A stretch of DNA of 64,000 nt. It comes from Onchidella celtica. Taxonomy: Eukaryota > Mollusca > Gastropoda > Systellommatophora > Onchidiidae. Positions 54,018 through 64,000 of the stretch are shown piece after piece; position 1 is the first letter of the stretch; each line of letters starts with the position of its first letter. The notes under the pieces were generated by a model, which was given only the letters and a program-made list of their open reading frames with translations, was not told where the DNA came from and ran no database searches. The DNA lies in NCBI GenBank assembly GCA_963931925.1, contig OZ007579.1:36690566-36754565 (forward strand), read 5' to 3'. The position numbers were made by a program, and so were the translations under genes.

Positions 54018-56377
54018 AAGATAAGATAAGATAAGGTAAGATAAATTGTATTCGTCCTTGTACAAGGAAATTTGTTTTGATCATTGAATACATAACAATA
54101 CAGTTACAGAAACAGAAAGTATGATATATAGCGCGCACACACACATATATATACACACACACTAATAAATAAAAAAAATTAACAGTGCACACAATATGCT
54201 TCCCTAACTAAAACACATTGACCTGACACGCAGGACACAATTCAAGTGCACAGATTACGATCAAGATGACGACATTATTGTAACATCCTAGTTGATGATG
54301 GAATGAATAAACGATTTAAAGTAGCGCTCAGTTTTAGTTTTCTTTGACAACAGCCTTAAACTTCTTACAGATCTTATATATTCTTTGTTCAGGGGATGTT
54401 GGGGGTCATTTATAATAATATTAGCTTTTTTAATACAAGCACCAGTGTACAGCTCATCAAAATATGGCAGATCACAGACACAAATTTTGGATGCTTTTTT
54501 AATTAAAATATTGATCTTATTTTTATCTTTCTGTAAGATGTTTCCTCCCCAACAGACAGCTCCATACATCAAAACGCTCTGAATAGCCATGGTGTAAAAT
54601 ATTTTCAGAATGCTTTTGCTTACTTTTAAAAAGCGGAGCTTTCTGAGGAAATACATGCGCTGGTTAGCTTTCTTGTATACATATGTTACATGCGCATGCC
54701 AGTTAAGCAATGAATCAATAGTATGCCAAGATATTTGGCCTCTGTGACAATTTCGACCTCTTCATTGTTGATAGTAAGAGGGCAAACAGGATCGTTGTTA
54801 TTTTTCCTAAAGTCAAAAACAAGCTCTTTTGTTTTCTTACCATTCAGTAGAAGATAGTTGTTATTACACCAACAATGAAAGGATTGTACAATGTTAGAAT
54901 ATTCATGGCCAGAGTTAGATAAAAGACCTAAAATAGTAGAGTCGTCGGCAAATTTAAGGAGATAAACGTTGTTGTGTGTTACAGTGAAATCGTTTGTATA
55001 CAATGTCTACAAGACAGGTGACAGCACGCAGCCTTGAGGCGCTCCTGTGTTTGTTGTGAGTAATTTGGAAAATGTGTTGTTTATATCCACAAATTGGCTT
55101 CTCTGTTAGAAATTCGAAGATCCAGCTCTTTAAAAAAGAACTCACGTGTAGGTTGCTAAGCTTTTGAAACATTAAGTGCGGTTGTATGGTGTTAAACGCA
55201 GAAGAAAAATCGACTAGGAGCACACGAACACAGGTTTTACCAGTGTCTAAATGACTGTAGATGTTATGCAATAAAACAATAAGGCGTCTTCTGTGTTCCT
55301 GTTTTCTTTGTATGCAAATGGCAAAGGGTCGAGATTTTGTTTGACCTCCTTCGTTAGTTCAGTTAAAACAAGTTTTTCAAAGCATTTAAAGATAATGGAA
55401 GTTAAGGCAACTGGGCGAAGGTCGTTCATTTCAGATATTTTTGGTTTTTTGGGGACAGGTAAGATTTTTGACAATTTCCAAATGTTTGGTATGTAATGGT
55501 TTTGAAAGGATTTGTTGAAGATGAAAGTAAAAATTGTTGCTAGTTGTTCAGCACACGTTCTCACTACTTTGCTTCCAATGTTATCTGGTCCAGATGCCTT
55601 TCTTTCCTTAACAGATTTAAATTGTTTCACAACAGCATCATAATCAAAACAAATATTACATTCATCATTATCAAAATCAAAACTGTCTCTTATTTCCTGG
55701 TGCTGGTTTGAGAAATCGTGTTTATCAAAGCGACAATAGAACTGATTCAATTCATTAGCAAATTCGCTTTCATTCACAACATTCACTTTATTCTTCATAC
55801 AATCGTACCCCGTAACCTGTTTCATTCCCTTCCACACAAATGACATGTCATTTGATTTAAAACTTGCTTCAATTTTATCTTTGTATTCTTTTTTACACAT
55901 TTTGATTCTCTTCTTAATTTGTTTGTTTACTTTACCGAGGTCGCTTTTACTATAGTTTTTTCGGAGTCTTTTTTTGTCAACAATAGCTTCAAGGCATTCT
56001 TTTGTTAACCATGGTTTACTATTTGGATACACACACACACTTTTCTTAGGTATAATTAGATCTTCACAAAACTGGATGTAGGAGTTAACAGTAAAAACAA
56101 GGTCGTCTAAATTAGTACATGTGTTTGTAAAAATGTCCCAATCCGTGCAGTCAAAACAGGCTTGAAGTTGATCGCAGGCCTCGTCTGTCCATGTTTTTAT
56201 TACTTTGGTGTCTGCTTTATTAGTTCTTAACACAGGTCGATACTTTGGTTGCATAGATATCATAAGATGGTCTGATTTCCCCAGTGGTGGTAGAGGGAAA
56301 GAGCGATAAGCGCCAGTGATGTTACAATAAAATAAGTCCAGAGTGTTCTTGTCTCTAGTAGGCATGGTGACATATGT
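54018..56377 (-). pseudogene. CR1/Rex-like LINE, 5'-truncated and frameshifted
   Basis: On the minus strand: the end of an endonuclease (GKSDHLMI), a linker, then RT motifs (KASGPDNI, LRPVALTSIIFKCFEKLV, VDFSSAFNTIQPH, LKFADDSTIL) and a thumb region ending FKSFIHSIIN. These lie in at least four separate frames (56365-55247, 55271-54954, 55003-54686, 54710-54288), so the gene is broken. The 3' tail repeats TTATCTTATC at about 54018-54040. Confidence 0.85.
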
Positions 56378-56749
56378 GCATATCCGTACAACTCACACAG
56401 TTCGATGACGTAGAACACACACCGGAATACTATATTACTGACCTTATTAATTTGCTTAGTTTTTAAAAATATGAATCGGCTTAGTAGCAAAACAATCCGA
56501 CTTCTGCTCTTAGATTGCGTGATCTGCGCTAATAATGTACTTGAGTGTACGTCGATCAGCAATGGCTACCCCAACCCCTTTTCGCCTGATTAGTCTATCT
56601 GACTACCGCCCATTGATACAAACTGACTAGGCCCTCACGCCCCAAGGTCCATCTGACTATTCCATGTGTTGTCACTTTAAATTACCAAGTTTTGTTTCAG
56701 CAAACCTTCACCAGTCGCGCTTTTGGTAAACATGTTGTACGGATATGCA
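56378..56749. mobile_element. Foldback inverted-repeat element, 372 bp
   Basis: It starts TGCATATCCGTACAAC and ends GTTGTACGGATATGCA, and shares TTCGATGACGTAGAACACAC with 28081-28244. A further degenerate palindrome follows (56751-56790). It abuts the 5' end of the CR1-like LINE. Confidence 0.68.
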
Positions 56750-56967
56750 TTGTCTATATCCATACAACATATTGTACTGATATACACTTCCGTTTATCAA
56801 ATGCGGCCCTGTTCTTTATCCCGGGCGCATTGGTGCGCGACGCAAACGTAAGTTTTAGATCTTGTTTTTAGGAAGTTCACTCATCTTTACCTTTACACCT
56901 CAGTTTTCTTGTTCTTGTTTGTGTGGGTTTTTGTGGTAGGGATTAAATTTTTGTTCTTAGAATTTGG

Positions 56968-57130
56968 CCGGGGCAGCGGCCATGTTCAGCCTGCTCTTCT
57001 CGGCGTTCAACTGCCAAGGTGTCTTTAACGTGCGCAACGTGCACACGGGCCCTCCGAATTTTCCGTCCTTATCCGAGAGGACAAGGTAGTCAGTCCTAAC
57101 ACAGGATCTAGGGGCGAAATTAGTGACACA
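56968..57130. repeat. Dispersed repeat, SINE-body related
   Basis: 56970-57020 matches 43295-43350, and TATCCGAGAGGACAAGGTAG matches the SINE body near 27760. Probably part of the same SINE family. Confidence 0.55.
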
Positions 57131-57276
57131 AAGCAAACTCAAAAAACTACTTCCTCGCCTTTTCAAGTCTCCATGAAAAAAAGAAGTTGTGCAGGCCAGG
57201 AGGAAGGCACTTGTAAATGTATGAGTGGGGGTGGGTCTTGTTAAAAATCACACGAGCCTGTTTTTTTTTTTAATTA

Positions 57277-57725
57277 CTAGATGAAGTTCCTGGCATTACA
57301 GGGATAAATCTGTGAACCCACCGTACCATCTCTCTCTGTCTTTTTGGTCTAGAAAGCTTCCCATAATTATTCTACAGTCTTACTACTGATTTCATGCACA
57401 CCAGAGCGCACTCATTTCTGATAAGGAAACTGTGCGCACGGAACTGAACGCGTATTAATACACCCTTTCCGGTGCGATGGGCTAACTACAGGGAGCCAAA
57501 ACAAAGATCATTGTGTTTTACATTCTTACTACTTTTTATTTAAAAATACCCCGAAACTTGAATCAACACAATCGGTCGATACAAAAGCGATTGGACTGGA
57601 TTAGTTGACACTTAAGAAAATTAATTTGATAATTTTTGAAACTGTCATTTAGGCTGTAGAGTCGAGCAAAAAAAGGGGGCAAAATTGCACCACAATGAAT
57701 TTCTCCCGCCACTATTTTTTTTTAT
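57277..57725 (-). mobile_element. Helitron-like nonautonomous repeat, copy 3
   Basis: CTAG at 57277-57280 preceded by A, with the hairpin CCTG/CAGG next. The body is about 85-90% like 12303-12760 (AATCGGTCGATACAAAAGCG, CTCCCGCCACTA). Confidence 0.55.
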
Positions 57726-57882
57726 AATAAACAAATTTATATAGATATCCCCCGAAGAAGGTTCCAGAGCCCGAAAGATTTTGGTCCTTTCTGCATCTGT
57801 GATGGTCATGACGTTAATGTGTTTTCATGTATTTGTTCACTCCCATAAATACACCTTTTGGTCCCATCATGGCATATTCCAG

Positions 57883-57979
57883 TGTGGCGCAGTGCCCCCA
57901 GAGTGTGCGAATCATACTTCACTGACACGCGCGTTATATAGATCAGTTGTGCTGTGGTACCTTCGTAGAAAAATGTGAG
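57883..57979 (+). CDS. Possible cysteine-rich exon, frame broken
   Basis: The acceptor CATATTCCAG and donor GAG|GTAAGT bound 97 bases. The start frame reads CGAVPPECANHT; a second frame near the donor reads LCCGTFVEKCE in phase 0. One surplus base would explain both, as in a decayed module exon. It may also be chance. Confidence 0.28.
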
Positions 57980-58439
57980 GTAAGTTCGGTTTGACACAGG
58001 GTCAGTTTGTTGCAGGCTTTGTCTAGAGCTAATTCTGGGCTGTGATTTTAAAATGTCACTGACAGCTACTATTGATTTCTCAACGATGAAATTCCTCGTC
58101 AATCTTACGTACTAGCGTATCAAAAATTTTCTCATTATACAGGAGAGCCTTTCAAAGTTTTTGTTATGTTTGTTATTCTTGGCTGTGGCAAAAAGGCTTC
58201 TGCTTATAACTTTAAAATTACAAAAGATATAATCATACATACGTCACTTTGTGAGAATATGGATCTCACCACGAACAAAGGTAAGACAGACCTAACTGAA
58301 AAACACCAAAATCATGAATTCGCTAGTACGTAAGATGGTCCACGAATTTAATTAACAGGAGTGAGGGAACTTTTTTTTCATTTTGCTTTTGGTATGTTTC
58401 AAGATGAACAGGACTTGTCAAAACCATTCTACAAGGAAA

Positions 58440-58610
58440 AGTGTGAGGAGGCAGAAGGAGAGAAAGACAGAGAGAGAGATGGGAGGACAACATCAGTGAA
58501 TGGACTGGCCTCACAGTCAGCAACTGCCTAAGAGCGTCTGAGAACCGGGACGAATAGAGAACGCTGGTTGCAAAGTCTTCTGTGGCGTCCCAAAGATCTT
58601 CTTAGATTTT
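58440..58610 (+). mobile_element. RTE-like LINE 3' fragment
   Basis: Similar to the last part of 27110-27395 (GGAGGACAACAT, GGCGTCCCA). It has stops and no domain by itself. Confidence 0.45.
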
Positions 58611-59029
58611 GGGATATATATATATAAGAGAGACAGAGAGAGACAGAAAGAAAGAGAGAGTGAGGTGTTTCTTTGAGATGAAGGGCGTATTTTTGTATTT
58701 TGTATTATATTTCTTTAATGCCATTTGGGGAAATTTGCCTAAGTGTCATTGCAGCCCAATTCCAACTGGAGCTGACATGTCATACTTCGAGTACAGGTGA
58801 TTTAAGAAAAAACAAAAACAAAATCACTGCTGAAGCTGTGACGTCAGGTGAAACCAATTCATTGTTATTATTGTTTGCTTTGTTGTTTTTTTTCTTCAAA
58901 ACAACTTTCTCTGCCCATCACGCAATAGTTATACATGTACAAAGACATAGTGCTTCAATGTAATATTATTGACGTAAGCGTGTTACTGTTTTCTTGGTAG
59001 TTCTTAATTTGTTCGTTTGGAAAGAAGAA

Positions 59030-59340
59030 TGCCTAACAATAACATCAGACTACAAAACAAAATTCCCCACGCCGAAATACCCAGACAAACAAAGCTTAAG
59101 GACATAGTAAAATTCATGCTACAGCAAAAGTGGAATTGGGCTGGACATGTGGGAAGGATGAATGAAACTGAATAGCAACCACGGACAGGAAAAAGAACAG
59201 GAGGACCACCAGGAAGAAGATGGCAGGATGGTATTAAAAAGAGAGGGGCAACAACATGGATGAGGAAGACATCAGACAGAAAGGAATGGAAGTCATTGTC
59301 GGAGGGCTACATCCTGCAGTGGATGGACAATGCCTAGGTG
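59030..59340 (+). mobile_element. LINE C-terminal fragment
   Basis: Translation QQKWNWAGHVGRMNE, then RRWQDGIKKRGATTWMR, then DRKEWKSL is the typical C-terminal part of RTE-like endonuclease-RT proteins. At least one stop (TAG near 59173) breaks it. Confidence 0.7.
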
Positions 59341-59458
59341 AAAGGTGAAAGAGTATTATAGAAATAGATGGTGCACAGAGGGAATTGAAGTATTGTGTTT
59401 AATATGCAGTACATACGCCGCGTATTCAAAAGAATTCGTTTTTAGTTTTTACTATTGA

Positions 59459-59765
<307 letters not shown>

Positions 59766-60767
59766 TATCCTCTGAAAAAAACAACAACAGAGAAACTCGA
59801 TCTTTTGTCATGGCGAGCTCTGATGGAAAACGAAAGGATATTGCCTATTATTCATTATCTCTGTAAAAATCTCTGAGTTTATGGCATGAGCATTACATCG
59901 ACACAGTTCAGGGAACATTGTTGTGTGTCAAAATCGCTACTTTTCAGGAGAAGCAAAAAGCTGTTTTATTTAGGTTGTAGACGTTGTACAGACACATTAC
60001 TTATATCAACATTTTTGTAATTTCATGCACCGTACGACTACCGCGTTATTTTTACAATAATTTCTTTCAATTTTGAGATATATTAGAGTTACAACAATAT
60101 GATTTTTTATTTCGTCCGGAAACACTATTGTAAGTCGACATACAATCAAGCACCGCTTCTTGATAGCCAGTGTAAGTCGACATCCAATAGTTTCCCTGGA
60201 CGAAAAGCACGAAGAGCAAGTTTCAGCAGTAGATAAAATTTATAAATCTAAACCAGTTTTTATTGATTCTTGTTAATGTCAAATAAACTTGAATAAAACG
60301 ATAAAACCCAACAATAAAACTGAACGGCAATAAAAAAGATCAGACATAACGCAAATGAATTTATTACTTGAAAAGCAATAAACAAACAGTTAAAATCCTG
60401 CTTGAAAGGTCCTCAAAGTTCTAATCGACCGTTTAAAAAAGTTTAAAAGATCTTAATTATTCACTTGTTAGCCGTCATCCATTGCAATGAAAAGTAAAAA
60501 AATAAGAAAAATAAAAACCAATTGAATTGTATAATAACCTGCCTTTGTTCTTTCTTGACTTTCTTATGGCATTGTCTTTTGCATATCAATTATCATTATT
60601 ATTATTGCAGCCACGCCTGACTTTCCGTTGTGGCACAAGTTTTCCTCTGGAACTTGTACATTCCATTCCGTTCTTGTATAGCTCTTTCATGTGCTCCTCT
60701 TGGCTTTTTCCTCGTTTACGTTTTCTACTTTTGGATTTTGCGTCTTGGGGAAGGGGGTCGGGCTCTT
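59766..60767. other. AT-rich noncoding stretch
   Basis: Two related segments near 60115-60135 and 60175-60195 (GTAAGTCGACAT near each) form a small inverted or repeated pair. No gene seen. Confidence 0.45.
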
Positions 60768-61138
60768 CACCTTGGGGATTGGGTTCTGCAGCTTGGGGAT
60801 TGGGTTCTGCAGCTTGGGGATTGGGTTCTGCAGCTTGGGGATTAGGTCCTGCAGCTTGGGGATTGGGTTCTGCAGCTTGGGGATTGAGGTCTGCAGCTTG
60901 GGGATTGGGTTCTGCAGCTTGGGGATTAGGTCCTGCAGCTTGGGGATTGGGTTCTGCAGCTTGGGGATTGAGGTCTGCAGCTTGGGGATTGGGTTCTGCA
61001 GCTTGGGGATTGAGGTCTGCAGCTTGGGGATTGGGTTCTGCAGCTTAGGTATTATGTTCTGCAACTTGGGGGTTAGGTTCTGCAGCTTGGGGGTTAGGTC
61101 TTGCAGTTTGGGGGCTAGGTTCCGCAGTTTAGGGGTTA
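60768..61138 (+). repeat. 21-bp tandem repeat, about 17-18 copies
   Basis: The unit CAGCTTGGGGATTGGGTTCTG has small variants (TGAGGTCTG, TTAGGTCCTG). Since 21 is a multiple of three, plus-strand and minus-strand frames stay open (minus: repeated IPKLQNP, followed by a charged tail FPKTQNPKVENVNEEKAKR). The minus-strand frame looks more protein-like than the others, but no splice or start evidence decides. Confidence 0.85.
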
Positions 61139-62613
61139 AATTCAGATGCAGGAAAACAAAAAAGGGAGAGGAAACAGCTGTCGTGCTGTGCTGACTGTTG
61201 AATGTCGACTTGCGTTATTCTTTGTGGACGATTTTTTTGTTGCCAAAACAAAATTTAATATGACAACACTTCATATGTTAAAAACGTCATCCAATCGATC
61301 TGAAACTTGTCCCATTCGGTCCGCGGGGAAAAAAAATCTAAACTGTATCAAATTTTTATTTTTTCCGATGTTTGACATACAAAATTGTTCCTGGACGACC
61401 ACGACATTGATGATATAATCCATCTGATTATCAGTGCTGATTATCTCCATAAAACAGATAGTCTATCGTACACTTCAGCACAGTGTATCTCTCAAAATGT
61501 AGGTCGCGACCTGTATGTGGGCAATGACCTGCGGAAATCCCCTACATTGTTTTTATCTGATTGTAAAAGACATTTTCTATTGGGTGTGACTGCTATCATT
61601 GTATTAATACAGTGAAAAACTTCTCCCTGTAATGTATTATTATTATCATTATTGTTATTGTTTTTGTTACTGTTTTTGTTGTTTTCGTTATTTCTACTGT
61701 TATTATTATTATTGTTACATATAACTAGCTAAAGTGCCGTTCCCAGAACGGTGGTCACATAATTTCAAGGTAACGTTAATTCCCGTCATACTTTTCCATT
61801 CTCCTGGATGAAAACATGTCATCTCTTTTTTTTTTACTGCTAAAAATCGGAAACAGATCATAATAAAAAAGGTTGCACTTTGTCCAAAATGGGTGTGACG
61901 ACGTAAACTGTCGTCAAAAATTGAGCAATCTATAAAGTTTCATAATTTTTGTCATGTAGTCACGAAATTTTAGGTGGTTACATGTTTTCTCTGTAGCTTC
62001 ATAACAATGACCTACTTAATATACTACTTACTAGACTGCGCACCCCCTTTGTTTCGCGGCACGCAAAGTGAAACCCAATCATGAAGCGTGGCCGCTTTTC
62101 CTAACAATATGGCAAAACAAACCGCAGATATACAGAGAATGGGAATTTTCATATGAAGTGACGTCACGACTTTCTGCGTTCCGACTTGTTCCGGGAGCAA
62201 AATGTTGTCGAAAACGCTCTTTGCGCCTATAACGCAGACAGAAGACGATGCTCCTGAAGCTGAATTATAATAGAATAAGATATTACTCCCAAATAAAACA
62301 AAATCGTCCGTGCTCAGGCCATAGACTAGTCCCCTTTGAAAAGTACTAATTCATGTAGGCGTAGTTCCCCCTGGAAGCCATGAGAGAACTATTTTTAGTA
62401 CGGTATATCCGGTCCACACTCCCGTTCCTGTAGGCGATTATTCGCAGTTTGGCCAGATGTAAGACAACAGTTGAAGGTTGTCTTTAAGAAACCCTAAACA
62501 CGCAACCAATTTAAAAACGCATAGGATTTCGTCCTCGGGTATACACACAGTGAAACATATGAAAAGCGACGCTCCTATACTATTTCCCTTCAATGAACAG
62601 GAATAGATAAAGG
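61139..62613. other. No gene; one Helitron-like 3' end
   Basis: At 61725 CTAG with A before it is followed by a perfect hairpin CCGTTC/GAACGG (61737-61742, 61746-61751). This is the best Helitron-type terminus in the window (minus strand), but its other end is unknown. Confidence 0.5.
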
Positions 62614-63820
62614 TTGTCGCGATGTGGGTTAGATGGGGAGAATTCGACTGACACTCTTTCGAGGTCCGCTCCCACAATCGACGAACACACAAAAAAAATA
62701 CTTGCACTCTAAAAACTAAATAAATCAATTGCTTTGATTTTTAGCAGAACTGTAGGGCAGTTTAATTACAGGAATTAATGTAACAAATATAATTATAAAT
62801 ATAAATATCAATTCAAAGGCAACTGAATCTAACTAATGAAACTACAGCTTTCTATAAAGACTAACTTATTCACTCTAACTACTTGCAGGTCATATGAGTT
62901 AGATGCCAAATAGAATCCGCGCACGTGGCGACGGATATAACAGTTTAAATTCTATTAATTCAATGAGACATGTTATGATATGGACATTTCCTCTAGACAC
63001 GCCATGGAGAATGCTTGTACAACCATGCGTTGTCTGGCGGTAGCTCTGAAACTGTCTTCAAAAGTAAGTAGAACGGTTCACTTTCATCATTACAAATTAG
63101 TATGGACTCTCACCATGCGGCCCTCACTGGGAGTGAGAGCGCTGGATGTAAACGCTGTGGGTTCATATCAAACCAAGTAGCTTAGGCTCTGGAGCTTTAA
63201 AACATCACGCTCCTCACAATATGGACTGCTCAACTGCGTCTCTATGTCTCTCATCTGGCTGAGGACTATCGCCGTCCACCTCGTAAATGGATTGTCTACA
63301 TGTGGCATCTATCTAAGCTCTGCACGGGTTTAAATACTAAAGCTATGTCTCGGCCTTCCGTCCAGATTCATACATTTGATTGGTGCAGTCGCTTCAGCTC
63401 AGCCTGCAATATTAATTTATGCTTGTCATGGCCTTGCGCCAAATCAAGGTCAATTTTACCTAAACAAAATTTAACATGCGAAACATTAACTACTAAAATC
63501 TTCAAACCCCGTGCTTTCTACTCTTATGCACGAATTTCCGAACGCCAACTAAGCGTCTAAATAAACTACCTTTACTCGCCCCTTATCTATGTTAATCAAA
63601 ATCACGGGGTCGAGAACTGCTCTGTCATTCCTAGCTATACATTTATTCTGTCTCGCCCCTCCTTCTCTCCATCTATCAGAAAAAAGGTGTTTCAAAACAA
63701 ACTGTTCACGAGAACAGCTCAAGGACAAATTACGCTGGTTATAATCAACAAGATCGTAAAAATTAACTCACTGACGTCGTGACCTAGCACGGCATTTATG
63801 ATCCTAATGTGATCATGACA
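62614..63820 (-). repeat. Diverged LTR related to the complete Gmr1-like element
   Basis: 63380-63820 aligns with the right end of the LTRs at 13455 and 21285 (ATCAAAATCACGGGGTCGA, AACAAACTGT, CACGAGAA, then CATGACA at the end). On the minus strand it starts TGTCATGATC. AAGGT follows at 63821-63825 and precedes TGT at 62614 (and also at 62479), so the left limit is a guess. No polypurine tract lies to its right, so it is a solo or a 5' LTR. Confidence 0.55.
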
Positions 63821-64000
63821 AAGGTAGTAATCTAAAGTAAATTAGCAATGATCAGTTTCTCGGGCGATGTTTTGCCATATTGTAATGGCCGCCGAGCCCT
63901 GCATGTACTACGCCTCTGTGCCGCGCAGTCTAGTACAGGTCTATTAGTAACACTAGTAAATGCACACGTTCTTCGAACGGTGAGTGGCAAACTGAGCACA

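Noticed and set aside
53571-54029. 152-codon open frame
   Set aside because: Starts at TTG, has no recognisable domain, includes simple sequence and ends in a LINE tail.
63125-63175. tRNA-like A and B box sequence (GAGAGCGCTGG, GGGTTCATATC)
   Set aside because: No acceptor or anticodon stem pairing, and it lies within the diverged LTR; not a tRNA gene.

Overview
This is a eukaryotic, repeat-rich window. Short exons sit behind recognisable splice signals and long introns, LTR and non-LTR retrotransposons abound, and microsatellites are very common. The repeat types (Gmr1-like LTR elements, RTE- and CR1/L2-like LINEs, Harbinger, hAT and Helitron-like DNA elements) together with small secreted cysteine-rich products suggest a marine invertebrate. 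A mollusc, perhaps a gastropod, is my best guess; that is inference, and no species is identified.

Layout. At 1-5248 lies the 3' part of a Ty3/gypsy-type retrotransposon whose pol order is PR-IN-RT-RNaseH, with its 3' LTR. From 8950 to 32707 there is a chain of short plus-strand exons. It starts with a signal-peptide exon and two phase-1 exons (8950-12279). It continues with phase-0 exons that each carry one six-cysteine module (24710-32707), the last ending in a stop codon. Two of these modules are broken as read. A complete 9.1-kb Gmr1-like retrotransposon (13455-22562, minus strand, two LTRs, 5-bp target duplication) sits inside a 24-bp minisatellite in one of the introns. Minus-strand THAP-domain coding sequence lies at 30097-30263. 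Solo LTRs of related type lie at 37568-38648 and, less certainly, at 10313-11557 and about 62614-63820.

At 40556-41960 a second small gene encodes a 64-residue secreted six-cysteine peptide precursor that ends in Gly-Arg-Lys. It has a separate noncoding last exon. A cluster of nested insertions follows at 44435-52404: Helitron-like repeats, one split by a 752-bp Harbinger remnant and another split by a 4.3-kb LINE with a 37-bp target duplication. A decayed CR1-like LINE (54018-56377), inverted-repeat elements, more LINE 3' fragments and tandem repeats fill the right end.

Host coding sequence is a small fraction of the window. The two cysteine-rich secreted gene structures are the most interesting host content. 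The Gmr1-like elements are the clearest mobile-element story.
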